Shown one piece after another: positions 27,220 through 35,514 of a DNA stretch of 64,000 nt. The notes beneath the pieces were generated by a model. The model had not been told where the DNA came from. It saw only the letters and a list, made by a program, of their open reading frames with translations, and did no database searches. Source of the stretch: GCA-2746605 sp963704835 (lineage in GTDB: Bacteria; Bacteroidota; Ignavibacteria; Ignavibacteriales; Melioribacteraceae); NCBI GenBank assembly GCA_963704835.1, contig CAVPHW010000011.1, positions 190,114 to 254,113 on the forward strand, written 5' to 3'. A program made the translations under genes and the position numbers. The stretch's first letter is position 1, and the number at the start of each line of letters is the position of its first letter.

Positions 27220-28380
27220 ATGAGAGTATTTAAACTAATTTTTAAGAATGCCTTAAGACATAAGCTTAGAACACTGCTTACTATTTTAGGAATTTCAATT
27301 GCCGTAATTGCATTTGGAATATTGCGAACAGTGGTAACCGCATGGTCCGCAGGCGTTGAAGGTTCTGCCGCAAATCGATTAATTACACGACAGGCAGTTT
27401 CTTTTATTTTCCCACTTCCGTATACTTATCGTGATAAAATATCTCAAATACCGGGTGTGGAACAAGTTACTTATGCGTCTTGGTTTCAGGGCGTTTATAT
27501 TGATAAAGATCAATTTTTTGCTCGATTGGCATCAGATGCGGAAACTATTTTTGATGTTTATCCAGAATTTCTAATTTCCAAAGAAGAACTCGCTACCTTT
27601 AAAAGAGAGCGGAATTCTTGCGTAATTGGTTCAAAAATTGCAAAACAATATAACTTGAAAATTGGTGATGCAATGACTATTGACGGTGATATTTATCCCG
27701 GTCAATGGCAATTTATTGTTAGAGGAATTTATCAACCAAGAGATAAAACCACTGATGCAACTCAAATGTTTTTTCATTGGGATTATTTAGATGAGAGAAT
27801 GAGAGAAGTTTCACCTGATAGAGCTGGCAATGTAGGATGGTATATTATTCAAATTAACGATCCAAATAAATCTGCTGAAATTGCAAGTAAAATTGATGCA
27901 CTGTTTAAAAATTCAAATGCAGAAACCAAAACTGAAACTGAACGAGCATTTCAACAAGGATTTTTAGCTTCAACTGGTGCAATCATTTCTGCAATGAATG
28001 TTATGTCATTCGTTATAGTTGGAATTATTATGCTAGTTTTGGGTAATACCATGATTATGGCAGCCAGAGAAAGAACAAGAGAGTATGCGGTTATGAAAAC
28101 ACTTGGTTTTTCTGCCAAGCATTTAATTGGACTAATTTTGGGGGAATCACTTTTCATTTCTCTATTAGGTGGAGCAATTGGCTTATTTTTAACTTTTCCA
28201 ATTATTGCCGGTTTTGCGGAGGTTATTCCAAAGGGATTCTTTCCAATTTTCAGACTTGAAGATATAACGATAATTTTAGCTGTTTCATCAGCAATTATTA
28301 TTGGAGTGGTTTCTGCAATATTCCCAATATTAAAAGCTTTGGGAACAAAGATAGTAGATGGTTTTAGATTTGTTGGTTGA
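27220..28380 (+). CDS. FtsX-family ABC permease (MacB-like), first of two
   Basis: 386 residues. N-terminal cytoplasmic helix and membrane segment (ALRHKLRTLLTILGISIAVIAF), a large periplasmic MacB-type domain (residues 45-255, VIGSKIAKQYNLKIGDAMTI), then three C-terminal FtsX helices with ARERTREYAVMKTLGFSAKH between them. Full length for the family. It would form a heterodimer with the next gene's product. Such exporters handle peptides, lipoproteins or antibiotics; the substrate here is unknown. Confidence 0.9.
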   Translation: MRVFKLIFKNALRHKLRTLLTILGISIAVIAFGILRTVVTAWSAGVEGSAANRLITRQAVSFIFPLPYTYRDKISQIPGVEQVTYASWFQGVYIDKDQFFARLASDAETIFDVYPEFLISKEELATFKRERNSCVIGSKIAKQYNLKIGDAMTIDGDIYPGQWQFIVRGIYQPRDKTTDATQMFFHWDYLDERMREVSPDRAGNVGWYIIQINDPNKSAEIASKIDALFKNSNAETKTETERAFQQGFLASTGAIISAMNVMSFVIVGIIMLVLGNTMIMAARERTREYAVMKTLGFSAKHLIGLILGESLFISLLGGAIGLFLTFPIIAGFAEVIPKGFFPIFRLEDITIILAVSSAIIIGVVSAIFPILKALGTKIVDGFRFVG

Positions 28381-28410
28381 TACAAAATAAAATTTGCATT
28401 GGAGTTTTAA

Positions 28411-29580
28411 ATGGCAATACCTTTTAAATATAGTATTAAAAATTTCAAGTCGAGAAAACTTACCACCATTATAACTATTCTTGGAATTGCTTTGGTTGTT
28501 TTTGTATTTGCAGCAGTTTTAATGATGGCCTATGGAATTCAGAAAACACTTATTTCAACGGGTCTGGAAGATAATGTACTTATTGCTAGAAAATCAGCAA
28601 ATGGAGAAATCTCGAGTATAATAACTGTTGATATTCAAGATGTAATTAGAACCTTACCTTTTATTGCAAAAAATAATGATGGTTCGCAAATTATATCTAA
28701 CGAACCAGTTGTAGTAATAAATTTGGAAAAGAATGATGGTGGAATGAGCAACATAACAGTTAGGGGAGTTTCACCTCAAATTAATAAGTTAAGACCTCAT
28801 GTAAAATTGAAGAATGGTAGATGGTTTAATTATGGAACTCGAGAATTAATTGTTGGCTCGTCAATTAATGAAAGATTTGCGGGTGCAAAAATTGGAGATA
28901 AAATTAAATTTGCCGGCGATTTTTGGGTTATTGTTGGAGCCTTTGAAGCAGATGGTAGTGGGTTTGAATCAGAATTTTGGGGAGATGCTTTGCAGCTTTC
29001 TGACGCATTTAATAGAGGCGGATCAGCATCTACTGTTACTTTAAAATTAGATAAGGCAGAAAATTTCGATTCATTTAAAAAAGCATTCGAAGATGATAGA
29101 CGTCTGCAACAATATGAACCCAAAATTGAACGCACTTTTTTCGAGGAACAATCTGAGTTATTAGCTGGATTTATTAGAGTTATCGGAATCTTTATTACTG
29201 TAATTTTTAGCATGGGGGCAACAATTGGAGCAACAATTACAATGTATGCAGCCGTTGCAAATCGAACAGTGGAAATAGGAACGTTACGTGCATTAGGTTT
29301 TAGAAGAACAAGTATATTAATTGTTTTTTTATTTGAATCATTAACAATCTCTTTAATTGGTGGAATTATTGGATTAGGCTTAGCTTCCTTTCTTCAATTT
29401 TATTCAATATCAACGTTAAATTTTGCGTCATTTTCTGAGCTTCAGTTTTCATTTGCTATTACTCCATCAATTGCTATTTCATCTCTTATATTTGCTGCTG
29501 CAATGGGAATAATAGGAGGGTTTTTTCCATCTGTAAGAGCGGCAAGATTAAAAATAATATCTGCGTTAAGAGCAATTTAA
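28411..29580 (+). CDS. FtsX-family ABC permease (MacB-like), second of two
   Basis: 389 residues, same topology as the preceding permease: N-terminal helix (KLTTIITILGIALVVFVFAA), periplasmic domain about 45-250 with IVGSSINERFAGAKIGDKIK, and three C-terminal helices with ANRTVEIGTLRALGFRRTS. GGAG lies upstream of the ATG. Last gene of the adaptor-ATPase-permease-permease operon. Confidence 0.9.
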   Translation: MAIPFKYSIKNFKSRKLTTIITILGIALVVFVFAAVLMMAYGIQKTLISTGLEDNVLIARKSANGEISSIITVDIQDVIRTLPFIAKNNDGSQIISNEPVVVINLEKNDGGMSNITVRGVSPQINKLRPHVKLKNGRWFNYGTRELIVGSSINERFAGAKIGDKIKFAGDFWVIVGAFEADGSGFESEFWGDALQLSDAFNRGGSASTVTLKLDKAENFDSFKKAFEDDRRLQQYEPKIERTFFEEQSELLAGFIRVIGIFITVIFSMGATIGATITMYAAVANRTVEIGTLRALGFRRTSILIVFLFESLTISLIGGIIGLGLASFLQFYSISTLNFASFSELQFSFAITPSIAISSLIFAAAMGIIGGFFPSVRAARLKIISALRAI

Positions 29581-29754
29581 ATTTGGTTTTATTTGCAATA
29601 GATTTTTAGAAAGTCATACCCTTATGAATTAAGAGGAAATCGATACATAACTGATTATATTTAATCTCTAAAAGAGTAAAAATAGCATCATATCTTTTCT
29701 GCAAAAATCACTATTTTAATGTATAAAAATATAATTATTTTAGAAAGAATTAAT

Positions 29755-30306
29755 ATGACACAAATTGCAATTATAAATGGAAGTGTTCAGAAAAAAAATT
29801 ATACAGGTTTTGCACTAAGCATTATTAAAAGAGAAATTGAAAGGAACAAGAATTTTTCAGTTATAGAAGTAAATTTAAAAGATTTCAATCTTCCTTTCCC
29901 TGGTGAAAAAATAAAAAATGATGATTCACCAAATCTAAAAAAACTGTTAAAATCCGCAGATGCATTTATTTTGGGAACCCCAGAATATAATGGCACTTTT
30001 ACCGCAAAATTAAAATTAATGATAGAAAGTTCAGGATACCCTTCACCTATGAAAGGCAAACCAGTTAGCTTAATTGGAGTAGCCTCCGGAGTTCTTGGTG
30101 CAGTTAAATCTCTTGAGCATTTAAGAAGTGTCTGTTCTCATATCGGTGGATTTACTTTACCAAGAGTTGTATCAATTGCAAATGTTGAAGATAAATTTGA
30201 TGAGCAAGGGAACTGCAATGATCAAGGGGCAGAAAAGGAAATTAGATCCGTTGCAAAAAATTTGATTAATTATTATACATCTATAAATAAACATTTGTCT
30301 GCATAA
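29755..30306 (+). CDS. NAD(P)H-dependent FMN reductase (flavodoxin-fold)
   Basis: About 183 residues from the ATG at 29755, which has AGAAAG upstream; an in-frame ATG at 29719 adds 12 residues. Flavodoxin-like fold: IAIINGSVQKKNYTGFAL (phosphate loop), FILGTPEYNGTFTAKLKLMI (the GTPEYN flavin loop) and LIGVASGVLGAVKSLEHLR. This is the NADPH-dependent FMN/chromate/azo-reductase family. Electron acceptor unknown. It stands alone, about 110 bases before the PLP enzyme gene. Confidence 0.88.
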   Translation: MTQIAIINGSVQKKNYTGFALSIIKREIERNKNFSVIEVNLKDFNLPFPGEKIKNDDSPNLKKLLKSADAFILGTPEYNGTFTAKLKLMIESSGYPSPMKGKPVSLIGVASGVLGAVKSLEHLRSVCSHIGGFTLPRVVSIANVEDKFDEQGNCNDQGAEKEIRSVAKNLINYYTSINKHLSA

Positions 30307-30420
30307 AATCTTAATCCTCCATTAAAAATCAATATGTTAGAATATATTAAAATCACTATTTTGATATATTGTCTTATTTTTGCTAATCAGTAACATTATC
30401 CAAAAGAACATTAGGGTCAC

Positions 30421-31629
30421 ATGAAAAAAGAAACGAAAGCAATTCGAATTCAAACTAAAAGAAGTGAGCATAGGGAACATTCAGTTCCAATTTATTTAAC
30501 TTCCAGCTTTGTTTTTGATAATGCTGAACATGGCAGAGAATTGTTTTCTGAAGAAGTGGAAGGGAACATTTATTCTAGATTTTCAAATCCAAACACAACG
30601 GAATTTATTGAAAAAATGACTGCCCTAGAAAATGCAGAAGACGGTTTCGCATTTGCTTCTGGAATGGCTGCTGTATTTGCAGGTTTTGCTGCTTTGCTAA
30701 AATCGGGAGATCATATTTTGGCTTCTCGTTCTTGTTCGGGTCTTCTCATCAAATTCTTACACAAATTTTACCTAAATGGGGAATTACTCATACTTATGTT
30801 GATGCTGATAAACCAAAAGATTGGGAAAAGAATATTCATAAAAATACAAAAATGATTTTTATTGAAACACCTTCAAATCCCGGATTTAGAAATTATTGAT
30901 CTTGATTGGGTTGGAAAATTAAGCAAGAAGCATAAATTAATTTTAAATGTAGATAATTGTTTTGCAACTCCAATTATTCAGAACCCAATTGATTTTGGAG
31001 CAGATCTGGTTACTCATTCGGCAACAAAATATATAGATGGTCAAGGTAGAGTAATTGGTGGAGTAATAGTTGGGCGTAAAGATTTAATAAAAGAAATAAG
31101 ATATTTTGCTCGTCAAACCGGACCCTCACTTTCACCTTTTAATGCATGGGTACTTTCAAAAAGTTTAGAGACTCTCGCAATTAGAATGGAAAAACATTGT
31201 TCAAATGCTTTTAAGTTGGCGAATGATTTACAAGATAATTCAGAACTGGAATTTGTAAAATATCCTTTTCTTAAAACTCATCCACAGTTTAAGCTTGCAA
31301 AGAAGCAAATGAAATTAGGCGGCGGAATTGTAACGATAATTGTTAAGGGTGGTTATGAAAGAGCTAAGAAATTTATTGATTCAGTAAAGTTGGCAACTCT
31401 AACAGCAAATCTAGGTGATACCAGAACTATAGTTACTCATCCGGCTTCAACAACTCACTCAAAATTAAGTGATGAAGAAAAGGAGAAGGTTGGAATTTTC
31501 CCCGGTACAATTAGAATTTCTGTGGGGTTAGAAAATATTGATGAAATTATTGCTGATATTCAACAGGCTTTAGAAAAGTCAAAAGTCAAAAGTCAAAAGT
31601 CAAAAGTCAAAAGTAAAAAGAAAAAATAA
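30421..31629 (+). pseudogene. Cys/Met-metabolism PLP enzyme (cystathionine gamma-synthase/lyase family), two indels
   Basis: Frames 30421-30855 and 30862-31629 are two parts of one gene of about 400 residues. One base appears lost near 30733 (ILASRSVFG region) and one gained near 30887 (SNPG to EIIDLDW). The middle segment SSHQILTQILPKWGITHTYV is readable in the third frame. Recognised motifs: the N-terminal PIYLTSSFVFDNAEHG, YSRFSNPNT, and VTHSATKYIDGQG with the PLP-binding Lys. It acts on cystathionine, homocysteine or O-acyl-homoserine; the subtype cannot be told. The C terminus is an unusual Lys-rich tail encoded by a short tandem repeat. Placed just before OsmC and YeeE-like genes, so a sulfur role fits. 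Confidence 0.8.
31576..31620 (+). repeat. Short tandem repeat (AAAAGTC-type)
   Basis: At the 3' end of the PLP enzyme gene the unit AAAAGTC is repeated about five to six times, giving a Lys/Ser/Val/Gln-rich tail (KSKVKSQKSKVKSKKKK) that the family does not need. It looks like an expanded microsatellite that pushed the stop codon outward. Confidence 0.75.
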
Positions 31630-31631
31630 TT

Positions 31632-32051
31632 ATGAAAGTAGAAATCAAAAGAGTTGATAAAAATTACCATTTCCAGGGAATAGGTGTTTCTAAAGTACCT
31701 GTCAATATTGATGGATCAACTGAAATTGGTGGAAATAATGCTGGTGCACGACCCATGGAATTGATCTTAATGGGATTAGGTTCTTGCGGTGCAATGGATA
31801 TTATTAGCATTCTGAAAAAACAAAAACAAGATTTGCACGATTTTAAAATTGAAATTGATGGGGAAAGGGATTCTATAAATACACCTTCCGTTTTTACAAA
31901 TATTAAAATCAAATTTGTATTTGTAGGCAATTTAGATCCTACAAAAGTTGAGAAGGCAGTCAATCTTTCAATGGAAAAATATTGCTCTGTTTCTGCAATG
32001 TTAGAAAAAACGGCAAAAATTGAATACTCATTTATAATTAAAGCGAAATAA
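31632..32051 (+). CDS. OsmC-family peroxiredoxin-like protein
   Basis: 139 residues. GNNAGARPMELILMGLGSCGAMD carries the conserved Glu and first redox Cys, and KYCSVSAMLEKTAKI carries the second Cys, the YhfA/OsmC arrangement. OsmC proteins reduce organic hydroperoxides or act in thiol/sulfur metabolism. Starts 2 bases after the PLP enzyme stop and is followed 3 bases later by a YeeE-like gene, so they form an operon. The pairing OsmC-YeeE-YeeE recurs in bacteria that handle thiosulfate or sulfane sulfur. Confidence 0.9.
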   Translation: MKVEIKRVDKNYHFQGIGVSKVPVNIDGSTEIGGNNAGARPMELILMGLGSCGAMDIISILKKQKQDLHDFKIEIDGERDSINTPSVFTNIKIKFVFVGNLDPTKVEKAVNLSMEKYCSVSAMLEKTAKIEYSFIIKAK

Positions 32052-32054
32052 ATA

Positions 32055-32513
32055 GTGGATATATTTAATAATCTTGATTGGCTTATCTACGGAATTCTTA
32101 TTGGGCTATTTGTTCCCATAACTTTATTAATTGGTAACAAACAATTTGGCATATCTTCCTCTTTACAGAATATTTGCCTAGTAATATTGCCTAAAACTAA
32201 ACGAGTATTTTCAAATTATGATTTAGCAAAAAATGATTGGAAACTCTACTTTGTTTTAGGAATTGTTTTAGGAGGATTTTTAGCTGCCAATTATTTTAGT
32301 TCCAGTGTAATTCAATTTTTACCTGACAAGTATTATTCGTTTCAAGGAGTTTTAACTCTCATTTTAGGTGGTTTTTTAGTCGGCTTCGGAACTCGTTATG
32401 CAAACGGATGCACTTCCGGACATTCAATAACAGGATTATCAATGTTAAAGTTGAGCAGTTTGGTTGCAACAGTTTCATTTTTTATCGGCGGTTTAATTTT
32501 TACTTTTCTATAA
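32055..32513 (+). CDS. YeeE/YedE-family membrane protein (sulfur transport), first half-gene
   Basis: 152 residues starting at GTG 32055. Four membrane helices (WLIYGILIGLFVPITLLIG, LYFVLGIVLGGFLAANYF, GVLTLILGGFLVGFGTRYA, LVATVSFFIGGLIFTFL). GTRYANGCTSGHSITGLSML contains the conserved Cys and GHxITG of the YeeE/YedE thiosulfate-uptake family. It forms a pair with the next gene; together they equal one full YeeE. Confidence 0.88.
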   Translation: MDIFNNLDWLIYGILIGLFVPITLLIGNKQFGISSSLQNICLVILPKTKRVFSNYDLAKNDWKLYFVLGIVLGGFLAANYFSSSVIQFLPDKYYSFQGVLTLILGGFLVGFGTRYANGCTSGHSITGLSMLKLSSLVATVSFFIGGLIFTFL

Positions 32514-32523
32514 TAAAAAGACT

Positions 32524-32932
32524 ATGAATAAATTTGCATCTATAATTTTAGGAACAACATTTGGGATTATTTTAACTAAATCAGAAGTTATTAGCTGGTT
32601 TAGAATACAAAAGATGTTCCGGTTTGAAGAACCATATATGTATTTAATTATTGGCACGGCAGTAATTACCGGAATAATTTCTGTTGCTAATTTTAAAAAG
32701 TTTGGGAATGAAAAGTCTGACCAAAGAAAATTTAGATTTTACTGGCAAGCCTTTGAACAAGGGAACTGTAATTGGCGGAATTATTTTTGGAATTGGCTGG
32801 GCAATTACGGGCGCTTGTCCGGGACCAATTTTTGCCCAAATTGGAACCGGTGAATATGCCGCAGCTGCAACATTCATTGGAGCTTTCTCAGGTTCTTTTG
32901 TCTATAATGTAGTTAAATCAAAATTACCTTAA
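32524..32932 (+). pseudogene. YeeE/YedE-family membrane protein, second half-gene, one frameshift
   Basis: Frames 32524-32853 (MNKFASIILGTTFGIILTKS, then YLIIGTAVITGIISV) and 32684-32932 (LILKSLGMKSLTKENLDF, then GIGWAITGACPGPIFAQIG) join if one base near 32686 is removed. Bridged length about 135 residues. WAITGACPGP is the conserved Cys motif of the second half of YeeE/YedE proteins. Functions with the gene just upstream. One extra base disrupts it, either a real mutation or a consensus error. Confidence 0.8.
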
Positions 32933-32973
32933 TCTCTTAGATAAAATTAAATTCACAGTCTGGAAAGTCTGTG

Positions 32974-35041
32974 TTACATATTCAACAAACTTTTAAATTT
33001 TAATAAATCATTTGTTGGTAAACTGCAAACATAATTTTTGCACACATAAGCAGTTGTTTTCCCATCAATCATTTCATAATCTTTTAGATATGGAGCTAGC
33101 TTAATCAGCTCTTTGTAATTCACATCAGTTTTGTCTAATAACATCACAATTTTATTTGGAAGTAAATTGGCATTAATTGTATTTAACATTTCTTTAGTTA
33201 GTTTATTTTCTTTTTCACCAACCAAAATAATTTCTTGCGATGGTCCCGCATAAAAGTTTAATCCAGATAAAAACTGACTAAAACTTACCGGATTTTTTTC
33301 AACAAGGTTTTTATAAGCCTTATTTAGCATTTCTGAATATTTATTAAATTTTGAATCACTTGTAATTTTATAAAGCTTCAGCAGGTTATTGTACATTGCA
33401 GAATTGCCAGAAGGAATCGCACCATCGTAATATTCTTTCGGTCGGGCAATTAATTCTGAATTTGTAATTGATGTGAAATAGAATCCACTATTGTTTTCTT
33501 CATCCCAAAATCTTGCAATAAGAATATTTGTAGATTCAATAGCATTCTTCAAATAATCAACGTTAAAAGTGGTTTCGTACATCTCAATATATGCCCAAAT
33601 AAGAAAAGCATAGTCGTCAATTTGTGCTTCAATTGCAGCATCGTTTTCTCTAAATCTATGCAACAATTCACCATCGCTATTTTTTAATTTAGTTTGTAGA
33701 AATTTAATTGAATTTTCTGCTGATGAAATAAACTCAGCATTCTCAAAAACTCTTCCAGCTTTTGCCAAGGCAACAATCATCAAAGCATTCCAGTCTGTTA
33801 AAATTTTATCATCTTTATATGGATGAATTCTTTTTTCTCTTTCATCAAATAATTTGATCCGTAATTTTTCAATTCGTTCATTCCCTATTATTTCATTTAG
33901 GTGCGGAATATTTGTTCCACTGGGTTTACGGGAAGCCTCATCATTAAAATTGCCACTATCTGTTATCTTAAATATCTGACTAAAATATTCTCCATCTTTT
34001 TCACCTAGAATTTTAATTATTTCGCTTTTTTGCCATACATAAAATTTACCTTCTTCACCTTCGCTATCAGCGTCTTCTGCAGAATAAAATCCACCTTCGG
34101 GAGAAGTCATATCTCTCAATATGTATGTAATTATTTCTTCAGCTGTATTTTTAAATATTGGATTTTTAGTTACCTGATAAGCTTCTGTATAAGCAATTAT
34201 TAACATAGCTTGGTCATAAAGCATTTTTTCAAAATGGGGCAGTAACCATTTATTATCTGTTGAGTAGCGATGAAATCCATAACCAATTTGATCGTAAATT
34301 CCACCTTTTCTCATTTCGGTTAATGTTTTATCAACCATAAATTTTGCATTTTCGCTTTTTGTCTTTTCATAATATCTTAGAAGAAAGCTTAAATTATGTG
34401 GAGAAGGAAATTTTGGCTGTGTTCCAAATCCACCTTGCTGTGCATCAAATCTACTTTGAAAAGCTTTAAAGGCATCTTCAAGAACGGATTCATTTGTAAA
34501 TTCATCACTAGAAAAACTATTTGCCAAATTTAGCTGCTGAGTAATTTTTTCTGCAGATTCATCAATTTCTGCTCTTTGATTTTTCCAAGCATAATTTATC
34601 CTGGTTATTAAGTCCAATCATTCCCATTCGGTTACCAACAGTATTTTTGGGAAAATAAGTTCCAGCAAAAAATGGCTTTTTATCCGGAGTCATAATTATT
34701 GTCATTGGCCAGCCGCCATGACCGGTTAGCATTTGACATACCGACATGTAAATGTTATCAATATCTGGTCTTTCTTCTCTATCAACCTTAATACTTATAA
34801 AGCTCTGGTTCATTGCGTTTGCAACTTCCTCATCCTCAAAAGATTCGTGTTCCATTACATGGCACCAATGGCAAGTTGAGTAACCAATTGAGAGAAATAT
34901 TGGTTTATTTTCCTTTTTTGCCAGTTCAAAAGCTTCTTCTCCCCAAGGGAACCAATTTACGGGATTATGTGCATGTTGAAGTAAATAAGGACTTTTTTCG
35001 TTAAATAGCTTATTTGAGTATTTGTACTCTTTCATATTCAT
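32974..35041 (-). pseudogene. DUF255 thioredoxin-domain protein (YyaL/SSP411 family), one frameshift
   Basis: Frames 34562-35041 and 32974-34617 join if one base near 34608 is removed (MGMIG to LITRINYAW), giving about 685 residues, the family length. The N-terminal thioredoxin-like domain has LLQHAHNPVNWFPWGEEAF, the CxxC site STCHWCHVMEHESF, KVDREERPDID and GHGGWPMT. The rest is an alpha/alpha toroid (glycosidase-like six-hairpin). Upstream, in frame, the sequence reads like a lipoprotein signal (AFLVFIIQIPACGQKESE) but has no ATG, GTG or TTG, so either the start is the ATG at 35041 or the true start is lost. Function of the family is not settled. Confidence 0.82.
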
Positions 35042-35211
35042 TTTTTTAGTCTCACTTTCTTTTTGCCCACAAGCCGGTATTTGAATAATAAAAACAAGAA
35101 AAGCTATTAGGCAGTAATTTTTTATCGCAGTATTCTAAATTGTTAAAAGATATCGTATCTTATAATATAAGAAATGTTGGAGAGCTATGCAGTTTTATTT
35201 ACTGGATAAGA

Positions 35212-35405
35212 CTAAACAATTTTTAAAATTTTAAATGGGAACAGAATTATTGCTCTTAACAAATCAAAAACTGAACTCCAACTGCAAATCCTAAAAGTCT
35301 AAAAGGGAGTAAAATAAGCCAAATAAATGGATAAAGAACTAAAACTGCTATTGCTAATGGAAATGAAATAATTGCTAAAATAACCCATAATATAAAAGTT
35401 GTCAT
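35212..35405 (-). CDS. Small membrane protein, possible frameshift near its C terminus
   Basis: ATG at 35403-35405 opens MTTFILWVILAIISFPLAIA, continues VLVLYPFIWLILLPFRLLG and stops at 35256 after 49 residues. If one T is missing from the run at 35266-35270, the frame continues FDLLRAIILFPFKILKIV to a stop at 35212-35214, giving about 63 residues. The two strongly hydrophobic stretches and the LLPFRL pattern resemble small conserved membrane proteins. No function known. It lies alone in the 470-base gap between the DUF255 gene and the large kinase. Confidence 0.55.
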
Positions 35406-35514
35406 TTTTCACCTAATTTTTGTACACCATAATAGACGTATTAATTTGTAATAAGTTTTTAAATTCTCTCTACAAAAATCCGATAATACCTTTACAAAAT
35501 TATAATAGTTTGAT

